From Trinickia violacea (GTDB taxonomy: Bacteria; Pseudomonadota; Gammaproteobacteria; Burkholderiales; Burkholderiaceae): DNA of 64,000 nucleotides. Both the position numbers and the translations under genes were made by a program. The stretch covers positions 3,844,001 through 3,908,000 of the forward strand of contig NZ_CP040077.1 in the NCBI RefSeq assembly GCF_005280735.1, in the 5' to 3' direction. The notes beneath the pieces were generated by a model that was not told the DNA's origin, ran no database searches, and saw nothing but the letters and a program-made list of their open reading frames with translations. Below, in pieces: positions 17,680 to 27,600 of the stretch (positions are counted from its first letter, which is position 1; every line of letters starts with the position of its first letter).

Positions 17680-19146
17680 CTACCAGCCGAGCCACTGCCG
17701 CGCGGTCGTCAGCGGGCGCCGCAATACGTAGTACGCGAGCGGCACCCATCGACCGTGAATCCGCGCGGTCCCCATCACGCCGAGCACGGGCCGCGCGCCG
17801 CCGTCCGTGAACGCCGCCTTCACGCGATACGCGAGCACGCCGTCAGGCGTCGGCTCGGCGCGATAGGCGACGGTATCGATGCGCGCGTCGTAGGCGGAGA
17901 GCGGCGAGCTCTTCGGATACAGCGTAAGCGTCGCGCCCGGCTTCACGTCGATGTCGTCGGCCACCGGCAGGTAAACGGTGAGTTCGACATTCGCGGGATC
18001 GGCGAGCAGCATCACCTTCTCGCCGACCGACACCGCCTTGCCGTTCCAATCGTTCGGATCGGCGAACACGGCGACGCCGGCGCGCGCGGCCGTCACGCGC
18101 ACGCGCGCAAGCTCGCGCGCGGTGTAGTCGAGTTCGACCTGGCTCTCGTCGAGCTTACCCTTGCGCAACGCCATGTCGAGGCGGTCCTTGTCTTCGATGA
18201 CCGCGAGCTGCGCGGTCTGCCGGTACTCCTCCTGCGCCGTGTCGAAATTCTTGTTCGCGACCGCGTAGCGCGAGGCGAGCGTCGTCGAATCGAGCGCGAA
18301 GAGCGGCGTGCCCGGACTCACGCGCTGGTTCGGCTGCGTGTAAAGGCGGTCGATCACGCCGTCGAGCGGCGCGCGCACGACGAATGGGTCCTTCGCGGTC
18401 ACTTCGGCGGGCGCCAACACGGAAAGCGGCACCGGCACCACGCACACGAGTGCGAGCGCCGCGAGCGCGCGGCGCCGCACTTTGCCGGGACGCAACAGGA
18501 GCTTCGCGCGCGCCGTCCACGTCGCGCGCGGCGCGAACGCGGAGAGGGCGTGCGCCCAGACCTGCGCGAGCTCCGCGAGCATCACCTCCTCGGTATGCGT
18601 CCATGCGTTGTCGCGGACGAACACGACGCCGCCGAACGAGCGGCCCGAACGATCGACGAGCGGCACCCACAGCGCGTGCATCGGCCACCACGCGCTCCAA
18701 TCGGCGGCGACGGCAGCGCTCAGATGCGCGGACGTGAAGGCGAACGGATGCGTGGACGGCGCAGTGGGGCTATCGCCGTTTGCCGCGGGCGCCGCAGCCG
18801 AGCCCGGCGTTTGCGCGTCATCCGGCGACGCGCCTGGCCCGGCGCCGCCCCCGGTTCCGCTCGTCTCTTGCGCGGCCCGCTTCACGAGCGCGCGGAACAT
18901 CTCGCCGAGCCACTGCACGTAGGGCGCGCCGGGATCGCTCTGCGGCAAGCCGGACACCGCCGCGACGGCACCCGGCGCAGGCAGCGGCGCGCGCCACCAG
19001 GCGGCTTGTCGATACGGAATGAGCGACAGCGTCTCGTTGACGATCGTGAAGCCGAGCGTCTGCTCACTGTCGGCCTCTCGCGCCCGCGCCGCGAGCTGCC
19101 ACAACAGCGCGAGATCGCCCGCTTCGATGCGTACCGGGGCGTTCAT
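17680..19146 (-). CDS. HlyD-family adaptor with N-terminal cytoplasmic GAF-like region
   Basis: A 488-residue protein. The N-terminal 230 residues are soluble, with a low-complexity Gly/Ala/Pro linker (about 95-130) and a pattern that may be a GAF-like sensor (WWPMHALWVPLVDRSGRSFG). A single membrane helix (LAALALVCVVPVPLSVL, about 240-256) follows. The periplasmic part is a HlyD-type adaptor with a lipoyl half-motif (VRAPLDGVIDRL), a short hairpin and a beta barrel. Such adaptors bridge inner-membrane transporters to TolC. A cytoplasmic domain of this size is unusual and may sense a signal or dock the cargo. Ten bases separate it from the M50 fusion gene and ten from the preceding adaptor gene. 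Confidence 0.75.
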   Translation of the reverse strand: MNAPVRIEAGDLALLWQLAARAREADSEQTLGFTIVNETLSLIPYRQAAWWRAPLPAPGAVAAVSGLPQSDPGAPYVQWLGEMFRALVKRAAQETSGTGGGAGPGASPDDAQTPGSAAAPAANGDSPTAPSTHPFAFTSAHLSAAVAADWSAWWPMHALWVPLVDRSGRSFGGVVFVRDNAWTHTEEVMLAELAQVWAHALSAFAPRATWTARAKLLLRPGKVRRRALAALALVCVVPVPLSVLAPAEVTAKDPFVVRAPLDGVIDRLYTQPNQRVSPGTPLFALDSTTLASRYAVANKNFDTAQEEYRQTAQLAVIEDKDRLDMALRKGKLDESQVELDYTARELARVRVTAARAGVAVFADPNDWNGKAVSVGEKVMLLADPANVELTVYLPVADDIDVKPGATLTLYPKSSPLSAYDARIDTVAYRAEPTPDGVLAYRVKAAFTDGGARPVLGVMGTARIHGRWVPLAYYVLRRPLTTARQWLGW

Positions 19147-19156
19147 GTCATTGCGC

Positions 19157-20011
19157 TCATTTCACATTCGCGAAGCTCGCCCAGCCGCTCATGCCTGGCA
19201 GGAGCTCGGGCGCACGGCCGTCGAGCGCGGCGGTCACGTCGACGGTCTGCGTGACCGGATCGACGCGCGCGCCGATCCGCGCGACGCTCGCCGGATACGT
19301 CTTGCCGACCTCGTCGACATGCACCGTGAGCGGATGCCCGGGCCTGAGCCACGCGAGCCACTTCGACGGCACGATCATCTTCAGTTCGAGATGGCTCGTA
19401 TCGACGATCGTCATGATCGGCTTGCCCGCCTCGGCGAACTGATCGGCGGCCGCGCTGCGCTTCGCGACGCGTCCGTCGAACGGCGCCGAGATCACGCATT
19501 TGTGGACCGTCGCCTGCATGTAGGCGACTTCCGCCGCACTCGCCTTGGCCTTGGCTTCGGCTTCTTCCACGTCGATCTCGCCGATCGAATGCAGTTGCGA
19601 CAGCTGCTCGTCGACGTGCTTGAGCTTCACCGCCGCGTCGGCCTCGGCCTGCGCCTTATGCAACTGCGCAGCGAACAGCGAGCAATCGAGCGACACGAGC
19701 GTCTGGCCGGTGCGGAACGCGTCGCCGTCGCGAAACGGCAGCGATGCGATCTTCGCGCCGATCTCGCTCGAGATCTCAACCTCGTCGCGCGACACGAGCT
19801 GAATGCGGATGTGCCCGTCGTCGCCTTGCATGAGCGATGCGCCCGGTGCCACCGCCATCGCGGGCGCGATGGCAGGTGCATTCGCCGCTGCATTAGTCGT
19901 CGCTTTTACCTGCGCATTCGCACTAGATGCCCCCTGCGTTGCGCTCCAAACCGGTTGCGCGCACAACCCAACCGCCAACCCCCCTACCCCCGCCAGCCGC
20001 CATGACTTCAT
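19157..20011 (-). CDS. HlyD/RND-type periplasmic adaptor protein
   Basis: A 284-residue exported adaptor. A signal peptide (cleavage after VWS near residue 23) precedes an Ala-rich spacer, then a lipoyl domain split by a coiled-coil hairpin (residues about 105-165, FAAQLHKAQAEADAA...), the returning lipoyl half (VISAPFDGRVAKRSA) and a C-terminal beta barrel (VARIGARVDPVTQTVDV). It lacks a membrane anchor helix, so it is a fully periplasmic partner of TolC. Its start overlaps the TolC gene stop by four bases (ATGA). Two adaptor genes plus a third adaptor domain in the M50 fusion imply a layered or hetero-oligomeric adaptor ring. Confidence 0.8.
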   Translation of the reverse strand: MKSWRLAGVGGLAVGLCAQPVWSATQGASSANAQVKATTNAAANAPAIAPAMAVAPGASLMQGDDGHIRIQLVSRDEVEISSEIGAKIASLPFRDGDAFRTGQTLVSLDCSLFAAQLHKAQAEADAAVKLKHVDEQLSQLHSIGEIDVEEAEAKAKASAAEVAYMQATVHKCVISAPFDGRVAKRSAAADQFAEAGKPIMTIVDTSHLELKMIVPSKWLAWLRPGHPLTVHVDEVGKTYPASVARIGARVDPVTQTVDVTAALDGRAPELLPGMSGWASFANVK

Positions 20012-21600
20012 TGCGTCTTCGCTCCACTTGCTCCGCTTGCCTGACCCAGTTCGGTCCAGCGCTTTTCTTCCATTGCAATCGACTGCTCCACCGCCGCGAG
20101 ATCGTTACCCTCGACCTTCCCCGGCAGCGGATCGAGCCCGAGCGACGCGAGCAATTGCCCATACGCGCTTTCGAGCTCGCCGTAGCTCTGGTACAGGCGC
20201 AGCTCCGACATCATCGCGCTCGTGGCCGCGCGAATCTCTTCGAGCTTGCCCTGGGCATTCGCGACGGTCGCGTTGTGCGTGTGCTGGAGAATCTGCTGAT
20301 CGACGTCGTTCATGTCCTTGAACAGCTCGAACTGCCGCTGCCGTGCGCCGAGTTCGGCACGTGCGACGTGCACTTGCGTGAGCACCGCCATCGACAGCGC
20401 GAGCCGCTGCGCGTGTGCGACGTCGAGCTCCGCATTGGCCATGCCGCGGATATTCTTCGCGTTCAGCACATTGAGCAGGTTCCAGCTCACGTTGATGCCG
20501 GCCGACTGCCACCAGTGGTAGTAGAGGAAGCTGTTGCTGTCGTAGTGGGTGCCGAGCTGAAGCTCGATCCCGGGCAACAGCTTCGCCATCGCCTTGTGCG
20601 TCTCGTTGACGCTGATGCGTTCGTTATAGCGGGCCTCGACGAGTTCCGGCCGGCGCTCGAGCGCGGTCTCCTCCATCTGGTCGACCGGCATGCCGAACGA
20701 CGGCACGTTGAAGTCCTGCGGCGGCGCCAGCGTGAAGTCGCTGCCCGGAGGGACGTTCATCAGCGAGGCGAGGCGCGGCTTCGCTTCCTCGAGCTGGTCG
20801 CGCACCAGCTCGAGCTGGCGCATGATGTCGAGCAGCGCGTGCTGGTAGTTGAGCGTGTCGAGCGGCGAGCGCAGGCCCTGCTGCTGCGAGCGGCGCGAAT
20901 CGTCGAGCGCTTGCTTGGCCTGGTCGAGCAGCGGCCCGATGCGGTCGTGCAGCCGCTGCGCGCCGGCCGCCTCCCAGTAGGCCTCGCGCACCTGCTGCAT
21001 CATCAGCTCGACCACTTTGCGCCGCCGCTGCTCGAGCACGAGCACGCGGTCGGCCTGCTCCTTCGCCTCGAAGTAGCTGACGCCGAAATCGAGCACGTTC
21101 CACGAGAACCCGAGATCGAAGGTCTTGTCGGTCTTGTCCGTCGAGTACGACTGGGACAGCGTCTGCTGGTTCGTGAAAAGCCCCTGCGACGAGGACGAGA
21201 GCGGCACGCTGCGCGCCGTGTAGCCCGCCGCGGTCGTGAGCTGCGGCAGCATGTTGAAGTTGTCGATGCTGAGTTGCTCCTGCGCAAGCGCCTCTTCCAT
21301 CATCTTCACGCGATGGTCGAGGTTGTAGCGGATCGCGCGCGCCATCGCCTCGTCGAGCGTGACGGGGCCTGCAAGCGGCGGCTGGTTCGCGAACATCGCC
21401 TCGTGGTCGGTATGCGCGGCCTCGGCGCGCTCGGCGTCGGTGAACGGCGACGGATGGATCGCACAGCCGGACAGCCACAACGCGGCGACGGAAAGCGCGA
21501 TCAGCGAAAGACGCGGTGCGCAGGAAACAACGGTCGAAGACTTCACTTCGGCGACTCCCTTTGTCGAGGGTATTGGTGTTGAAAAACTGAGACGGGTCAT
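20008..21600 (-). CDS. TolC-family outer-membrane efflux/secretion channel
   Basis: A 530-residue outer-membrane factor. After a 46-residue leader ending in a lipobox (WLSGC), the protein has two long heptad-repeat halves typical of OEP/TolC domains: about 85-270 (LAQEQLSIDNFNM, DLGFSWNVLDFG) and about 290-500 (NISWNLLNVLN-like NVSWNLLNVLN). These build the trans-periplasmic tunnel. The lipoprotein anchor resembles the NodT/OprM branch. Its start codon overlaps the stop of the giant gene (ATGA), so export channel and presumed cargo are translationally coupled. The leader is long; a start near residue 18 (VAEVKSS...) is possible but has no ATG. Confidence 0.83.
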   Translation of the reverse strand: MTRLSFSTPIPSTKGVAEVKSSTVVSCAPRLSLIALSVAALWLSGCAIHPSPFTDAERAEAAHTDHEAMFANQPPLAGPVTLDEAMARAIRYNLDHRVKMMEEALAQEQLSIDNFNMLPQLTTAAGYTARSVPLSSSSQGLFTNQQTLSQSYSTDKTDKTFDLGFSWNVLDFGVSYFEAKEQADRVLVLEQRRRKVVELMMQQVREAYWEAAGAQRLHDRIGPLLDQAKQALDDSRRSQQQGLRSPLDTLNYQHALLDIMRQLELVRDQLEEAKPRLASLMNVPPGSDFTLAPPQDFNVPSFGMPVDQMEETALERRPELVEARYNERISVNETHKAMAKLLPGIELQLGTHYDSNSFLYYHWWQSAGINVSWNLLNVLNAKNIRGMANAELDVAHAQRLALSMAVLTQVHVARAELGARQRQFELFKDMNDVDQQILQHTHNATVANAQGKLEEIRAATSAMMSELRLYQSYGELESAYGQLLASLGLDPLPGKVEGNDLAAVEQSIAMEEKRWTELGQASGASGAKTQ

Positions 21601-24600
21601 GCACGGTGCTCCGTCGCGGCGGGCACGGCCGCCGTGGCGGCGGGGACCGGCCGCACGACGTGCAGCGCGGCGCGCGCCTGCGCGAACTGCTGCGCGAGCG
21701 ACGGCTTGCCGGCCGGCAGAGGCGCCTGGTCCCGCTCGCGCGCGACGAGCGGCGCAAGCGCGTTGCGCGAGGCGTGCGCCGGCGCATGCGTGCCGTGGCC
21801 GTGTCCGTGGCCGGGCGCCTCGTGGTCCGAATGGCGGCCGCTCGGCGCCAGCACGACTTCGTTCTGCATGACGTGACCGTCGGCATCGCGTTGCAGCACG
21901 ACGACGCGGACGTCGTGCGCGCCGGCCGGCAGCGCGCCCGTCAGCACGCCGTCGGCGGCGTCGTAATGGAGCCAGGTGGGCAGCGGGCGGCCGTCGGCGA
22001 GCCGCACGGTCACGTCCGACATCGCGTTCAAGCGCATGCCGTCGGCGGTCGGCAGCAGGTTCGACAGATTCATCACAAACGCGTGATTCGGCGAGATGTC
22101 GTAGTCCACCACCACGGACTGCGGCTCGAAGGTCGTGGAGATCGACAGCGAAGCGTCCTCAGACGCCGCCGCCGTCACGCTCGTGTGATCGAGCGAGAAC
22201 TGTCCATGGCCCGCATTCGGGTCGGTTAAGGTGAAGGTCTGCACGAAGGGCGTCCCGCCGACCGAGGCAGGGTGATCGAGTTCGATGAGCACGGGCGGCA
22301 GATCCGAGTCGGCGTCGGTCGACGTATCCGGGGCCGTGCTTGGCGGCGTGGCGAAGGGCGGCGGCGGGGGCGGCGCGGCGGTCTGGCCGATATCGCTGGT
22401 CGTGCTGGTCGCGGTGGTGGTCTGCGAGGCAGGCGGCACCTGGACGTCGACCGTGGAGGTCATCGATCGGCTGATCTTGACGCCGTCGCTGACGGTCACG
22501 CTGATCGTGCGCTCGCCAGCCACGGGCTTGCCCGCCTCCGAGAACGTGATCGATCCGAGTGCGGCTTCCATCTGCGCGGACGTCGCGTCGCCATGCAGGG
22601 TGAGCACACCCGTTGCCGCATCGAACGAGGCGGTGAGATCGCCCGTTGCCGCGCCGGGCGTGAACGTCAGCACGTCCACGCCCGGCACGTAGTTGCCGCT
22701 CACCGCGACGGTCGCCGTCGTGAGCGTCGCGTTGCCGCGATCGCTCACCGTGATGCCGGAGCCCAGCGTCACCGGCGTGCCGCCGCTGCCGCTATCGACA
22801 TAGGTGACGGCGGTGGAGCCGCTGCTGCTGACGATCGGCGTCTGATCGGTATCGGCAACCGTGACGCTCTTCGTTGCCAGCGCCGAATTATCCGTGCCGT
22901 CGTTGACCGTGAAGCTGATCGTGCGCGCCGTGTTGTCCGGCGTGATGGCGCTGTCGGTGTAGAGGATCGAATCGAGCGCCGCGCGCCATTGCGCGAGCGT
23001 CGCGCTCGAACCCGCCGAGCTCAGCGACAGCACGCCCGTTCCCGCGTCGTACGTACCGGCGATGTTGCCCATCGTCGCGCCGTCGTTGGCGAAGCTCAGC
23101 GAATCTTCGCTCGCGTGGAAACCGCCCGTGATCGACACCGTCGCCGTGGCGAGCGTGCCGCTGCTCAGGTCCGTGACGGCGAGGCCCGAATCGACCGCCA
23201 CCGAGGTCGACGTGACGTTGTCGCCGGCGACGAACGAGGTCGCGCCCGTGCTGGTCGTGAGGATCGGCGTCTGGTACGTATCGGCAACGGTGACCGTTCG
23301 CGTCGCCGTGTTGCTCGTGTTGCCGTTGCTGTCGACCGCGGTGAAGCTGATCGTGCGCGTCGAGTTGTTCGGCGTGATCGCGGTGTCGGTGTAGGTCACC
23401 GCATCGAGCGCGGCCTTCCATTGCGCGGTGGTCGCGGAAGCGCCGCTCGAGGTCAGCGTCAGCACGCCCGTGCCCCCGTTATACGTCGCTTGGATGTTGC
23501 CGAACGCCGTGCTGTTCGTGTTCGTGAACGAGAGCACGTCCTCGCCGCTGTGGTAGTTGCCCGTGATCTGCACCGTCGCCGAGGCGAACGTCGAGGCGCT
23601 GCCGTCGCTCAGGCTCAGCCCCGAGTCGATCGCGACCGGCGTCGACGCGACGTTGTCGCCCGCGACGAAGGCCGCCGAGCCGGAATCTGTGGCGATCGTC
23701 GGCGGACCCAGCACGTCGACCGTGTGGGTCGCGGCCGCGCTGTTCTCGATGCCGTCGTTGACGACGAACGAGATCGTGCGGTTGCCCGAAATGGCAGTCG
23801 ATCCCGCCGAGAACGTGATGGCCGAGAACGCGTGCGCCCATTGCGCATCGCTTGAGGTCGCGCCTACGGAGGTCAGCGTCAGCACGCCCGTGGCCGCGTT
23901 GTACACCGCCGTGATGTTGCCGAACTGCGCGCTGCTCGTGTTCGTGAACGACAGCGTGTCGCCGCTACGGAAGCCGCTCGTGATCGAGACCGTGCCCGTC
24001 GATTGCGTCGTGTTGTCGAGATCGCTGACCGTCACACCGCTGTCGATCGTGACCGCCGAGGTGCCGCCGACGTAGTTCGTCGTGCCGCCCGTGGTCGCGA
24101 CGATCGGCGTCTGGTCGACGTCGGCCACCGTCACCGTGCGCGTCGCCGTGTTGCTCGACTCGCTGCTGCCGTCGACCGCCGTGAAGCTGATCGTGCGCGT
24201 CGAGTTGTTCGGCGTGACGGCAATATCGGTGTAGGTCACCGCATCGAGCGCGGCCTGCCATTGCGCCGTGGTCGCGGTGGCGCCGCTCGAAGTCAGCGTC
24301 AGCACGCCGGTTGTCGCGTTGTACAAGCCCGTGATGTTGCCCATCGTCGTGCCGTTGTTCGTCAACGTGAGCACGTCCTCGCCGCTCTGGAAGTTGCCCG
24401 TGATCCGCACCGTCGCCGAGCCGAACGTCGAGGCGCTGCCGTCGCTCAGGGTCAGCCCCGAGTCGATCGCGACCGGCGTCGATGCGGCGTTATCGCCCGC
24501 GACGAACGCCGCCGAGCCGGAGTTCGTGGTGATCGTCGGCGGACCCAGCACGTCGACCGTGTCGGTGGCCGCCGCGCTGTTCTCGATGCCGTCGTTCACC

Positions 24601-27600
24601 ACGAACGAAATCGTGCGGTTGCCCGGCGTCGCCGATGTGCCCGCCGAGAACGTGATGGCCGAGAAGGCATGGGCCCATTGCGCATCGCTTGAGGTCGCGC
24701 CCGACGAGGCCAGCGTCAGCACGCCGGTGCCCGAGTTGTACGAGGCAACGATGTTGCCGAACTGCGTGCTGCTCGTGTTCGTGAACGACAGCGTGTCGCC
24801 GCTTTGGAAGCCGGTTGTGATCGTCACAGCGCCCGACGCCATCGTGGTGTTGTCGAGATCGGTGACCGTCACGCTGCCGTCGATCGTGGCCGCCCCGGTG
24901 CCGCCGACGTAGTTCGTCGTGCCGCCTGTCGTGCCCACGATCGGCGTCTGATCGGTGTCCGCCACCGTCACCGTGCGCGTCGCCGCGCTGCTCGTGTTGC
25001 TGTTGGCGTCGGTGACCGAGAAGCTAATCGTGCGCGTCGCGTTGTTCGGCGTGATCGCCGTATCGGTGTACTTCACCGCCTCGAGCGCACTCTGCCATTG
25101 CGCGAGCGTCGCCGAGTTGGCCGACGAGGTCAGCGTCAGCACGCCGGTTGCCGAGTTGTACAAAGCCGCGATATTGCCGAAGGTCGTGCTGTTCGTGTTC
25201 GTGAACGACAGCCGGTCCTCGCTGCTTTGGAAGTTGCCCGTGATCGACACCGTCGCCGAGGCGATCGTCGACGTGCCCGGGTCCGTCAGCGTCAGGCCCG
25301 AATCGACCGTGACCGGCGTCGATGTCGTGTTGTCGCCCGCGACGAACGCAGCCGAGCCCGAATCGGTCGTGACGACGGGGGCGGGATTGGTGACGTCGAC
25401 GGTCTTCGTCGCGGCCGTGCTGTTGTCGGTGCCGTCGTTGACGACGAACGAGATCGTGCGGTTGCCGTAGGTCGTGCTCGTGCTCGAGAACCTCACCGCC
25501 TCGAACGCGCTGGCCCATTGCGCGTCGGTGGCAAGCGCGCCCGCCGAGCTCAGCGTCAGCACGCCGCCGCTGAACGACGCCGTGATGTTGCCGAACAGCG
25601 TCGAGTTCGAGTTCGTGAACGACAGCGTGTCGTGCGCACTGTCGAAGCCGCTCGTGATCGACACCGTGCCCGACGCCTGCGTCGTGTTGTCGAAATCGCT
25701 GACCGTCACACCACTGTCGACGTCGACGGCTGCCGTGCCGCCGACGTAGCCCGTCGTGCCGGCCGTGGTCGTCACGACCGGCGGCGCATCGACGACGTCG
25801 ACGGTCTTCGTCGCCGCCGTGCTGTTGGTGGTGCCGTCGTTGACGACAAACGAGATCGTGCGGTCGCCGTGGGTCGTGCTCGTGCTCGAGAACGTGACGG
25901 CGTCGAGCGCGTGCTCCCACTGCGCGTCGGTGGCCGTGCCGCCCGACGAGCTCAGCGTCAGCACGCCCGTGCCCGAGTTGTACGAGCCCGTGATGTTGCC
26001 GAACGTCGTGGCGCTCGTGTTCGTGAACGCGAGCGTGTCGCCGCTCGAGAAGCCGCCGCTGATCGACACCGTGCCCGAGTGCTGCGTGGTCTGGCTCGGA
26101 TCGGCGACGGTCACGCCGCTGTCGACGGTCGTGGCGCTCGCATCGTCCGTGTAGCTCGTCGTGCCGCCCGTGGTCGTAACGGACGGCGGAGAAACCACGT
26201 CCACCGTCTTCGTCACGGTGGTGCTCGAGCTAATGCCGTCGTTGACGCTGAAGCTGATCGTGCGCGCCGACGTGTTCGGCGTGGCCGCGGTATCGAGGTA
26301 GGTCACCGACTCGAGCGCCGCCTGGTATTGCGCGATCGTCGCCGTGCCCGTCAGCGTCAGCACGCCGGTCGTCGCGTTGTACGCGCCGGTGATGCCGTTC
26401 TGGCTCGTAAAGCCGAGCACGTCCTGGCCGGATTGGAAGCCGCCCGTCATGGCCACGCTCGCGCTGCTGATCGTGGTGCTTTCAATATCGGAAACGGTCA
26501 CGCCGGAATCGACCGTGACCGGCGTCCCGGAATGGCTGTCGGCAGACGTGAACGTCGTCGCGCCGCCCGTCGCCGTGATGCCCAGCGCCTCCTCATAGAC
26601 GAGATGGCCGAGATTGATGATCGAGCCGCTGTCGAACGTGATCGTGATGCTGTTGACGCTGTTGAACGCCGAATCGGTGGTCAGATCGACGGTCTGCGTG
26701 ACGTACACATTGTTCGAAGCCAACGAAATGTCGTTGTTCGTGCTGCCGTTCGCCTCGATGAGGACGTTTGTATTCGCGACGACATCGATGTCGAGACTCG
26801 ACATCTTGAAGTTCTCGCCGTCCGCCATCGTGATCGTGATCGACGTCAGGCCCGTCACCCCGTCCTGGTTCACCACCAGGGACTCGCTCGACCCGTTCTC
26901 GTCGCTGAGCAATTGCAGGTTGCTGTCGGGCCCCACCGTCGTGTTGTTGGCGATGTTGTAGGTATACGTGATGCCGTCGAGCGTGAAGCTCGTCACGTCG
27001 CCCGTGTTGAGGCTCGTCGCGGCTGCGCTCGTGTAGTCCTCGACGGTCTGCGACAGCACATAGTCGTAGCCCTGCTCGGCCGTGCTCGAGAGCACGACCG
27101 GGGTATGCACGTTGCCGACGTCGTAGTTCAGCGTCCAGCTGCCGCCGAGCGCGGCGGAGCCGACGAGGTTCGTCGAGGCCGCGACGTTCAGGCCCGAGAG
27201 CGCCGAAATCTCGTGGACGAGCGATGCGCCATCGCTGCCGGCGGCCACGTCGCAGCCGTAGATCAGGAAGTCGCCGTTCGGCTTCATCGCCGCGCCGATC
27301 TTCGCGAGCACGGCGCTGTACTGCGCGATGTCGCCTTGATCGAGCAGCACGTTGCCGACCTGCACTTGTCCTTCCGCGCCATGCGAAATCAGGTTGATCG
27401 CGTCGATGCCGGGATGCTGCTGCACATACTGGGCGATCTGCTCGAGGCCGTTGCTGTTCGGATTCAGCAGCACGACCTTCACGTTGGCGGGCAGGCCCGT
27501 CAGCAGCTCCTGGTAGTTGGTCACGTTCGTGTCGACGAACACGACTTCGTTCTCCGGCTGCGAACCGCCTTGCGCCCCGCCCGTGAGCTGCGTCTTGTGG

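Noticed and set aside
22440..26585. Regular repeats that could look like a CRISPR or satellite array
   Set aside because: The period is about 400 bases, the frame is open throughout and the repeats encode a beta-sandwich module; there are no short repeats with unique spacers.
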